DNA of 9,068 nucleotides. It comes from JBLIAZ01 sp047632015 (GTDB taxonomy: Bacteria; Bacteroidota; Bacteroidia; Flavobacteriales_C; GCA-002722245). Below are positions 1-6,800 of this stretch, piece by piece. Below the pieces are notes generated by a model. It made no database searches, was not told the origin of the DNA, and saw nothing but the letters and a program-made list of their open reading frames with translations. Within the stretch, counting starts at the first letter, position 1, and every line of letters starts with the position of its first letter. Location: the NCBI GenBank assembly GCA_047632015.1, contig JBLIBC010000100.1, positions 1 to 9,068 on the forward strand. The letters are read 5' to 3'. The position numbers and the translations under genes were made by a program.

Positions 1-33
1 AGTAGTTATTAGGGATACAAGTGTTGGTGTACA

Positions 34-129
34 TAATTCAAAGCTCATATTGTAAGTTACGTACACTTAAAAAAACTCGCGTATAAGCCATTTTAATAAA
101 TAATTCAAGGTGTTAAGTAGTTTGAATTA
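34..129. repeat. AT-rich 8-9 base motif in three copies
   Basis: The gene-free stretch left of the atp genes contains TAATTCAAA at 34-42, TAATTCAA again at 101-108, and the reverse complement TTTGAATTA at 121-129. The last two could form an 8 bp stem with a 13-base loop (109-121). GTGTAC (27-32) and GTACAC (61-66) form another short inverted pair. No coding region, tRNA or recognised RNA family is visible in 1-200. The motifs are AT-rich and may be chance in this composition; a small RNA or the downstream region of a gene beyond the left edge are alternatives that cannot be separated here. Confidence 0.3.
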
Positions 130-200
130 GCTGCCGGTAGCGGTGGTTTTGCACAATTAGTTTGATCCTTAAAAAGGAATAGAATGGTATCTATATTTAC

Positions 201-238
201 AAAAAAAAAGGCAGAACAAACGTTCTGCCTTTTTTTTA
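201..238. terminator. Bidirectional intrinsic terminator after atpC
   Basis: A perfect 8 bp stem, GGCAGAAC (210-217) and GTTCTGCC (222-229), closes a 4-base loop. It is flanked by nine A (201-209) on the left and eight T (230-237) on the right, so a U-tract follows the hairpin whichever strand is transcribed. It begins 17 bases past the atpC stop codon and is the expected end of the atpD-atpC transcript (minus strand). It would equally stop any plus-strand transcript entering from the left edge. Confidence 0.9.
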
Positions 239-254
239 TTAGTTTTTGTAAATT

Positions 255-491
255 TTATTCTGCTAGTACAATGATGTGATTTGAATTTACTTCAACTACT
301 CCTCCATTTACTTCAATTTCTTTGGATTCGTTGTTACTGTCAACCAAAACTAAATTCCCTTTTTTAAGTGTAGACACAATCGGTGAGTGATTGTTTAATA
401 TTTGGAATGATCCTTCAGTTCCTGGTAACTGCACTGAAAGGATATCTCCTTCAAACACTTTTTCTTCTGGGGTAATTACTTCTAAAAACAT
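255..491 (-). CDS. atpC: F1Fo ATP synthase subunit epsilon, short form
   Basis: The 78-residue product is the epsilon subunit of the F1 sector, which sits on the central stalk with gamma and couples rotor to catalytic head. The N-terminal beta-sandwich pattern is clear: FLEVITPEEKVFEGDI (2-17), the LPGTEGSFQILNNHSPIV segment (22-39) with the conserved G-x-F-x-I-L-x-N-H-x-P signature, and GGVVEV (63-68). The usual C-terminal helical hairpin, present in epsilon proteins of about 130-140 residues, is absent. Short epsilons are, to my knowledge, common in Bacteroidota, so this is probably not a truncation. The gene lies 48 bases downstream of atpD on the same strand and should be cotranscribed with it. 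The start at 491 is the only ATG that includes the whole first strand; no Shine-Dalgarno sequence precedes it. Confidence 0.96.
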   Translation of the reverse strand: MFLEVITPEEKVFEGDILSVQLPGTEGSFQILNNHSPIVSTLKKGNLVLVDSNNESKEIEVNGGVVEVNSNHIIVLAE

Positions 492-539
492 AGTTATACT
501 GAATTAGCAAATTAAATATCCTATAATCACTTTTTGGGA

Positions 540-2063
540 TTAATTGTTTCTGCTCATCATTTTTTGTCCTTTTTCAATCGCTTCTTCAATTGTTCCAACC
601 AAGTTGAAAGCAGCTTCAGGATATTCATCTACGTCACCATTAAGGATCATTTTAAATCCTTTTATCGTGTCGTTCATATCAACTAAAACTCCTTGAAGAC
701 CTGTAAACTGGGTCGCAACAAAGAAAGGTTGAGATAAGAAACGTTGAACTCTTCTTGCTCTGTGAACAACCGTTTTGTCTTCTTCAGACAATTCATCCAT
801 ACCTAAAATGGCGATGATATCTTGAAGTTCTTTATATCGTTGTAAAATTTCTTTTACGTCTTGTGCGCATTTGTAATGCTCTTCACCAACGATTTCTTCA
901 GTTAAAATTCTTGAAGTAGAATCCAGTGGATCAACTGCTGGATAAATACCTAGTTCAGCAATTTTTCTACTTAATACTGTAGTAGCATCAAGGTGAGCAA
1001 ATGTTGTTGCTGGTGCTGGATCGGTTAAATCATCCGCCGGTACGTAAACTGCCTGTACAGATGTAATAGAACCATGCTTAGTGGATGTAATCCTTTCTTG
1101 CATTAATCCCATTTCAGTTGCCAATGTTGGTTGGTAACCTACTGCTGATGGCATCCTTCCTAAAAGTGCAGATACCTCAGAACCAGCTTGTGTAAACCTA
1201 AAGATGTTGTCAATAAAGAACAATACATCTTTACCTTTTCCTTCCTCACCGCCATCTCTAAAATATTCTGCTAATGTCAATCCTGAAAGGGCTACTCTTG
1301 CTCTTGCTCCAGGAGGTTCGTTCATTTGACCGAATACCAATGTAGCTTGTGATTTTATCAATTCAGTTTTATCAACTTTAGATAAATCCCATCCTCCTTC
1401 TTCCATGTCTTTTACAAACTCTTCACCGTATTTAATTACGCCAGACTCAATCATCTCTCTCAACAAATCATTCCCTTCTCTTGTTCTTTCACCAACTCCT
1501 GCAAAAACAGAAAGACCTGCGTGACCTTTTGCAATGTTGTTAATTAATTCCATGATCAATACAGTTTTACCTACACCGGCTCCACCAAATAAACCAATTT
1601 TACCACCTTTTGGATAAGGTTCAATTAAATCAATTACTTTAATTCCTGTATATAGTATTTCAGTACTCACTGAAAGTTCATCAAATGCTGGTGGCTGACG
1701 GTGGATTACGTATCCTCCTTCTTTCCCTTTTCCATTAACTCCTAAATCATCAATTCCATCAATTGCTTCACCAATTACGTTAAAAAGACGTCCTTTTATT
1801 TGGTTTCCAACAGGCATCGTTATAGCTTTTCCTGTAGATTTAACGTCCATACCTCTGAACAATCCATCAGTAGAATCCATTGCTACAGCTCTCACTGTGC
1901 TTTCACCTACGTGCTTTTGAGTTTCCAAAACTATAGTTTGACCTTTTCCGTTTATAACCTCTAATGCGTCATAAATTTGTGGTAATTCGCCACCTTCTTG
2001 ATCAAATGATACATCGATTACTGGTCCGATTATCTGTGCAATTTTTCCTGATACTGCAGCCAT
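540..2063 (-). CDS. atpD: F1Fo ATP synthase subunit beta
   Basis: The 507-residue product is the catalytic beta subunit, which synthesises ATP from ADP and phosphate on the cytoplasmic F1 head of the membrane-bound complex. Visible landmarks in order are the N-terminal beta-barrel start (GKIAQIIGPVIDV, 6-18), Walker A GGAGVGKT (160-167), GERTREGNDL with catalytic Glu192, GQMNEPPGAR (245-254), ALSGLT (258-263), the Walker B strand ending at Asp285, the ALLGRMPSAVGYQPTLATEMG block (299-319), and DELSEED (423-429) in the C-terminal helical domain. Compared with the E. coli protein as I remember it, there is an insertion of about 27 residues around 211-238 and about five more near 272-277, consistent with longer Bacteroidota beta subunits. 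atpC follows directly and no atpA or atpG is adjacent, so the complex is encoded in more than one locus. No Shine-Dalgarno sequence is seen upstream. Confidence 0.99.
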   Translation of the reverse strand: MAAVSGKIAQIIGPVIDVSFDQEGGELPQIYDALEVINGKGQTIVLETQKHVGESTVRAVAMDSTDGLFRGMDVKSTGKAITMPVGNQIKGRLFNVIGEAIDGIDDLGVNGKGKEGGYVIHRQPPAFDELSVSTEILYTGIKVIDLIEPYPKGGKIGLFGGAGVGKTVLIMELINNIAKGHAGLSVFAGVGERTREGNDLLREMIESGVIKYGEEFVKDMEEGGWDLSKVDKTELIKSQATLVFGQMNEPPGARARVALSGLTLAEYFRDGGEEGKGKDVLFFIDNIFRFTQAGSEVSALLGRMPSAVGYQPTLATEMGLMQERITSTKHGSITSVQAVYVPADDLTDPAPATTFAHLDATTVLSRKIAELGIYPAVDPLDSTSRILTEEIVGEEHYKCAQDVKEILQRYKELQDIIAILGMDELSEEDKTVVHRARRVQRFLSQPFFVATQFTGLQGVLVDMNDTIKGFKMILNGDVDEYPEAAFNLVGTIEEAIEKGQKMMSRNN

Positions 2064-2106
2064 ATTATTAAACTTTTTGATTGACTTAATTAATTTAATT
2101 TGGGTG

Positions 2107-2138
2107 CAAATTTAGTTTATTTATATCTAACCAAGCAA
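2107..2138 (-). promoter_or_regulatory. Bacteroidota-type promoter for atpD-atpC
   Basis: Read on the minus strand, TAAATTTG (complement of 2107-2114) matches the Bacteroidota -7 element TANNTTTG exactly. A -33 TTG lies 17 bases upstream (complement of 2132-2134) and another 21 bases upstream (complement of 2136-2138); both spacings fit. Transcription would start near 2101, leaving a leader of roughly 38 bases before the atpD start. This is a motif match only, with no measured start site. Confidence 0.7.
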
Positions 2139-2161
2139 GTAATATCAATTAAATTTTTTAT

Positions 2162-2169
2162 TACTTTTG
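2162..2169 (+). promoter_or_regulatory. Probable -7 element of the ribF promoter
   Basis: TACTTTTG matches TANNTTTG exactly and lies 80 bases before the ribF start, in the divergent gap. No good TTG is found 17-23 bases upstream, where the sequence meets the -33 region of the atpD promoter. The promoter is therefore either weak, activator-dependent, or placed elsewhere. Transcription would start near 2175 and include the hairpin at 2184-2225. Confidence 0.5.
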
Positions 2170-2183
2170 AACCAGAATTTTAG

Positions 2184-2225
2184 AAAACCTGAAGTGAGTT
2201 GTGTTGACTTACTGTATTAGGTTTT
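2184..2225 (+). promoter_or_regulatory. Two-part hairpin in the ribF leader
   Basis: An outer 7 bp stem pairs AAAACCT (2184-2190) with AGGTTTT (2219-2225). Inside it a second 7 bp stem pairs AGTGAGT (2193-2199) with ACTTACT (2207-2213), with one G-U wobble and a 7-base loop. An AGGAGG sequence starts one base after the hairpin (2226-2231), but 18 bases before the GTG start, too far to be an ordinary Shine-Dalgarno site. The CCT in the left arm could pair alternatively with this AGGAGG. It lacks the conserved multi-branched core of an FMN riboswitch, so any regulatory role is inference. Confidence 0.4.
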
Positions 2226-2249
2226 AGGAGGTATTTTTAAGGTAATAAA

Positions 2250-3176
2250 GTGAAGGTTTTTCGAAATTTTGAAGATTTAAATATTAGCGACAACAATGTG
2301 GTTACCACGGGCACCTTTGATGGTGTGCATTTAGGGCATCAACATGTGATTGAATCTTTAATTTCGTCGGCCAAAAAAATGAAAGGAGAATCGACTATAC
2401 TTACATTTTATCCCCATCCAAGGATTGTATTGCAGCAAAATTCTGATTTGAAATTACTTAATGAACTTCAGGAAAAAGTAGAATTACTTTCAAAAACAGG
2501 GGTTGATAATTTGGTTATTATTCCATTTACTAAAGAGTTTTCACGGTTGACTTCCTTGAGTTTTGTTAGGGAAGTGTTAGTAAATAAATTAGCTACTAAA
2601 AGATTGATCATTGGATACGATCATCATTTTGGTAGAAACAGAGAAGGGTCATTTAAGCATTTAATGGAATATGGACCTTTGTACGGTTTTGAGGTGGAAG
2701 AAATACCTGTGCAAGACGTCGAGGATGTTAATATCAGTTCTACAAAAATAAGGAAAGCATTGGTTGATGGAAAGGTTAAAGAAGCTGAGAAATTATTAGG
2801 TTACAAATATTTTTTAAGTGGAAAAGTGGTTAAAGGGAAGCGAATTGGATCAAAAATAGGCTTTCCTACTGCTAATATAAAAGTAGATAAATCATACAAG
2901 TTGATTCCGTTGAAAGGAGTTTATGTTGTAAAAGCGGAGGTTGGCGGTGTGCAATATCAGGGGATGTTAAACATTGGTGTCCGTCCTACGTTTACCAATG
3001 AAAACGAAGTGAGTATTGAGGTTAATTTATTTGATTTCAGCAAGGATATTTATGATGAACGCATCAAGGTTATTTTTGTTGATAGAATTCGAGAGGAGAA
3101 ACCCTTTGAAAGTTCTAGTGATTTAATTGCTCAACTTGAAAAAGATAAAGTAAATTGTATAAAAGTATTGGGATGA
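2250..3176 (+). CDS. ribF: Bifunctional riboflavin kinase / FAD synthetase
   Basis: The 308-residue product phosphorylates riboflavin to FMN and then adenylylates FMN to FAD in the cytoplasm. The N-terminal nucleotidyltransferase half shows TTGTFDGVHLGH (19-30) with the HxGH motif at 27-30, GYDHHFGRNREG (122-133) and SSTKIR (163-168). The C-terminal flavokinase half shows GKRIGSKIGFPTANI (196-210), GVYVVKAE (223-230), NIGVRPTF (241-248) and a glutamate at 257 in the EVNLFDF segment, the usual catalytic position. Length is normal for the family. The start is a GTG at 2250: an in-frame TAA at 2238-2240 rules out earlier starts, and MKVFR is a typical RibF beginning. A weak AAGG lies 7 bases before it. 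The next gene overlaps its stop codon. Confidence 0.98.
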   Translation: MKVFRNFEDLNISDNNVVTTGTFDGVHLGHQHVIESLISSAKKMKGESTILTFYPHPRIVLQQNSDLKLLNELQEKVELLSKTGVDNLVIIPFTKEFSRLTSLSFVREVLVNKLATKRLIIGYDHHFGRNREGSFKHLMEYGPLYGFEVEEIPVQDVEDVNISSTKIRKALVDGKVKEAEKLLGYKYFLSGKVVKGKRIGSKIGFPTANIKVDKSYKLIPLKGVYVVKAEVGGVQYQGMLNIGVRPTFTNENEVSIEVNLFDFSKDIYDERIKVIFVDRIREEKPFESSSDLIAQLEKDKVNCIKVLG

Positions 3177-3760
3177 GGTTGTTGTTAGTTTTCATGATGA
3201 TTGTATCGTTTTTCCCCACCATGGGAAAAGAAAAATACCTGAATGATGCAATTCCTGTTTATACTGATCTTGTAATTGCATCTCAAAGTCCTGATTCTGT
3301 TATTCAATTGGTTTTAAAAAAGAAAAAATACAATAGTTTTCCAGACGAAATTTGGGCATTCAAAAATATTGAATTTTTAGATTTAAGTAAAAACAAATTG
3401 GATTCAATTCCTATGAGAATAAAGGATTTCACACACTTAAAAGTACTTAAGTTGTCAAAAAACAACATATCATCAATTCCGCCTGAATTATATCAACTGA
3501 GCAATCTTGAGATTTTGGTATTGAGTGACAATGAAATGGCTTACGTGGCTCCTGAAATAGCTAATTTAACGAAACTGAAAACCTTGGATTTATACAGGAC
3601 AAATGTAGCATTGCTTCCAGAAGAAATATCCAGATTAGAACACTTAAAATTTGTCGATTTAAGAGGTATTTCATTAAATAAAAGACAACAGTCGGACGTG
3701 TTGGATATCGTGTTAAAAGCCAAAGTGTATTTTAGCCCACCGTGTAATTGTAACTTTTAA
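3173..3760 (+). CDS. Exported leucine-rich-repeat protein
   Basis: The 195-residue product has no family name that I can assign. It begins with a hydrophobic signal-like segment (residues 2-17) after MR, and no lipobox cysteine is obvious, so it is probably exported to the periplasm or outside. Four and a half leucine-rich repeats of 23 residues follow, starting at residues 66, 89, 112, 135 and 158, with the pattern LxxLxLSxNxLxxIPxxIxxLxx. The chain ends in PPCNCNF, with two close cysteines that might cap the repeat or form a disulfide. The ATG at 3173 overlaps the ribF stop as ATGA, which suggests translational coupling. A TTG at 3155 is possible but would add MYKSIG ahead of the signal segment and is less likely. 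Such repeats usually bind proteins; the partner is unknown and no link to flavin metabolism is visible. Confidence 0.88.
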   Translation: MRLLLVFMMIVSFFPTMGKEKYLNDAIPVYTDLVIASQSPDSVIQLVLKKKKYNSFPDEIWAFKNIEFLDLSKNKLDSIPMRIKDFTHLKVLKLSKNNISSIPPELYQLSNLEILVLSDNEMAYVAPEIANLTKLKTLDLYRTNVALLPEEISRLEHLKFVDLRGISLNKRQQSDVLDIVLKAKVYFSPPCNCNF

Positions 3761-3789
3761 TAGGTAAAACGTAACCTTTTTGCAATTTC

Positions 3790-3807
3790 ATCGTATCATG
3801 ATGCGAT
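3790..3807. promoter_or_regulatory. Near-perfect 18-base palindrome, possible operator
   Basis: ATCGTATCATGATGCGAT is its own reverse complement except for one symmetric base pair (positions 5 and 14), which is a T opposite a G. Its right end is seven bases upstream of the -33 TTG of the promoter for the ABC transporter gene, a typical place for a dimeric regulator. In RNA it would be a stem with almost no loop, so a protein-binding DNA site is likelier than a terminator. The regulator is unknown. Confidence 0.45.
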
Positions 3808-3813
3808 TTGTTG

Positions 3814-3843
3814 TTGTTTAAAATAGTTAAAGCGCTACATTTG
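3814..3843 (+). promoter_or_regulatory. Bacteroidota-type promoter for the TerB-ABCG gene
   Basis: TTG (3814-3816), a 19-base spacer and TACATTTG (3836-3843) match the TTG/TANNTTTG consensus well. The -7 element is bracketed by GCGC at 3832-3835 and 3844-3847. Transcription would start near 3849, leaving only about 8 bases before the ATG at 3857. The gene therefore has its own promoter and need not be part of the ribF operon. Confidence 0.7.
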
Positions 3844-3856
3844 GCGCATAAGATAA

Positions 3857-6800
3857 ATGAGCGAAAGAATTCTAAAAGCCTTAATTCAGTTGTTTGCACT
3901 TATTGCAAAGGTGGACAACATTGGTAGTGATGGGCGCTCTGTTGTTAAGGCATTTTTGAATCAGCAATTGAACGCTGAACTAGTTGAGGATTACTTAAAG
4001 ATATTTGAGGATTACCTTGAAAAACACCAAAAAATTTCAAAAAGAAAAGAGGGGAAAGAAAGGAAGCGGACTTCTGTAAATTCAGTCAAAGTATTAAGAA
4101 TTTGCTCTCAGATTAATGAAGAGCTTGGCCAGAAAGAAAAGTTTATTGTGTTGCTTCGGTTGCTTGAGTTTGTTTTTGCTGAAGAGTATTCTGATCAAGA
4201 AATAGAATTTGTAAAAACGGTTGCTTCTACTTTTAATATTTCTGATGAAGAATTAAAAGATTCCATGGAGTTTGTTTTGTCAAAAGGCAACGATATTCCA
4301 GACAGGTTAAACTTTTTAATCATTTCCAAAGCTCCTCAAGCATTACCAGAAGGGGCTAAAAATCTTTTAAATAAAGCACTGGACGGCTACATTAAAGTGC
4401 TAAAGGTGGAAAGTATGGGGGTGTACATTGCCAAGTATGATGGTGATGAAAGTGTATTTATTAATGGGCAAACCATGGAAATTGGGCAAGCGTATTTGCT
4501 TGCGCATGGGAGTTCGTTCAGGAATGCTAAAATGAAACCTATTTATTTTAGTGACATTTCAGCTTTTTTTAGAGGGTTTGAAACGAAAAAAGAAATTTCA
4601 TTTGTAGTAGATAAATTACATTATAATTTTCCTGCTGGAAATACAGGGATTCATGATTTAGATTTAGTTGAAAAATCCGGCGGATTTGTTGGGATTATGG
4701 GAGCTTCAGGAGCTGGAAAATCAACTTTTTTATCATTGTTAAATGGTGGGTTAAAACCTACAAGTGGTTCTGTTAAAATTAATGGAATTGACATCCATGA
4801 GGATCCTGAAGCGCTTGAAGGTGTAATTGGTCATGTGTCTCAGGATGATTTATTAATGGAGGACTTAACCGTATTTCAGAATTTATTTTTTAATGCGAAA
4901 CTTTGTTTTGATACCTATCCAATAAAAGATGTTGTTAAGAAAGTAGTAGAATTACTAAAAGCTCTTGGTTTATACGAAATAAGGAGGTTGAAGGTGGGTA
5001 GCCCGCTGAACAAAAAGATAAGTGGAGGTCAACGGAAGCGACTGAATATTGGGCTGGAGTTAATTAGAGAACCGCAAGTATTATTTGTAGATGAACCAAC
5101 GTCTGGGTTATCATCAAGAGATTCTGAAAACATCATGGATTTACTTAAAGAAATGGCTTTAAGTGGAAAGTTGGTGTTTGTGGTTATTCATCAACCATCG
5201 TCGGATATTTTTAAAATGTTTGACAATTTATTGGTTTTGGATACAGGAGGTTATATAATTTATTACGGGAACCCTGTTGATTCAGTACTTTACTTTAAAA
5301 AGGCAATGAAACACGTTAACGCTGATGAAAGTGAATGTTTTCATTGTGGTAACGTAAACCCTGAACAGGTGTTTAATATCATCGAAACAAAGGTGGTAGA
5401 TGAGTACGGGAATACAACTCGTGCCAGAAAATTTTCACCTAAAGTTTGGAGCAAACATTATTACGAAGAGTTTTCTGAGCCTAATAAGAATGTTAAAAAC
5501 ACAGAAATTCCAAAAGGGGTGTATAAAATCCCGCGAAAATTAAGTCAATTCAAAGTGTTTTTTGCCAGAGATGTTTTGTCCAAAATATCCAATACACAGT
5601 ACTTATTAATTAACTTTTTAGAAGGTCCTTTTTTAGCCTTCATCTTAGCTTATTTGGTGAAGTACTTTAGTGCTGAAAATGGGTTGAATATAGATGAGTA
5701 CGTGTTCAGGTACAATGAAAACATTACGGCTTATCTATTTATGAGTGTAGTGGTGGCTCTTTTTATGGGGTTGACAGTAAGTGCAGAAGAAATTATAAGG
5801 GACAGGAAAATATTAAAGCGGGAGTCTTTTTTAAACTTATCTAGGTTCAGTTATTTGTGTGCAAAGGTGAGTATTATGTTCATTATTTCCGCTCTTCAAA
5901 CTTTGTGTTATGTGTTTGTGGGTAACATGATACTTGGTATTGATGGGATGTTTTTTGATTACTGGTTGGTGTTATTTGTAACCAGCTGTTTTGCGAACAT
6001 GTTAGGGCTTAACATATCATCCACGTTTAATTCAGTGGTCACAATTTATATATTAATTCCAATATTATTAATCCCACAATTACTACTCAGTGGGGTTATA
6101 GTGAAGTTTGATAAATTGAATCCTAGTTTGGCTTCTCAAATTGTGGTGCCAGTAACAGGTGAATTAATGGCTTCAAGATGGGCTTTTGAAGCCTTAGCTG
6201 TTAATCAATACAAAGAAAATATTTTTGAAAAGGAATTTTATGCTTGTAAGCAGATGATGAGTCAAGCAAAATTTAAACGAAATCTATGGGTGTCAGAAGT
6301 AAAGAAAAGGACCGAAGCCTGCAAGATTCATCAGCATAATGATCTTAAACAAGAGGTTGTAAAAAATTCGTGGAGTGTAGTTAAAACGGAAATTAGTAAG
6401 GAGTTGAAACTGGTGCCTTCCATTAAGTTAGGGTTTGATATTGAAGCTTCTAGTGTTTACAATGAATCATTTATTGAACCACTTGACAACTATTTGGACG
6501 CTTTAAAAAGATATTACAACAACCAATACAATGAAAACAGTGAGGTCAAGAACTCAATGGTGGTGGCTATGCAAAATAGAGACAGTCTTTCGAACCAGTT
6601 TATTGAGATAAGAAATAATTTCCACAATGAAAGTTTAGCAAAATTAGTCTTGAATAGTTCTTCGGTGGATAAAATCATTGAGTATGAAGGGCAGTTGGTT
6701 CAAAAGACTGATCCTATTTATAAGGAAGGGCAGGGGTTGAGAGCTCATTTCTTCGCACCAAACAAAATTTTGTTTGGTCAAAAAGTAGACACATTTTGGA

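Noticed and set aside
136..150. GGTAGCGGTGGTTTT, which also occurs in the ColE1-type plasmid origin.
   Set aside because: Only about 15 bases match and the flanks differ; it is a chance or low-complexity match, not an origin.
121..165. Plus-strand frame reading FELAAGSGGFAQLV then stop, resembling the tail of a protein.
   Set aside because: It is preceded immediately by an in-frame stop (118-120), the other frames are closed there, and 14 codons are too few to support a gene remnant.
109..254. Minus-strand open frame of about 48 codons directly after the atpC stop, in the same frame, which would bring epsilon to near the usual full length.
   Set aside because: The translation runs through the intrinsic terminator and its homopolymer tracts and has no resemblance to the epsilon C-terminal helical hairpin; the short epsilon fits the phylum.
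2204..2237. TTGACT upstream of ribF as an E. coli-type -35 box.
   Set aside because: No TATAAT-like sequence lies 16-18 bases downstream, and the organism appears to use TTG/TANNTTTG promoters.
2184..2250. FMN riboswitch in front of ribF.
   Set aside because: The leader is far too short and lacks the conserved RFN core; only a simple two-part hairpin is present.
3541..3723. Minus-strand open frame inside the LRR gene (60 codons).
   Set aside because: It is antisense to well-formed leucine-rich repeats and shows no domain, start signal or promoter.
3762..3781. Possible terminator after the LRR gene: AGGT and ACCT followed by T residues.
   Set aside because: The stem is only 4 bp with an 8-base loop and a short T run, too weak to call.
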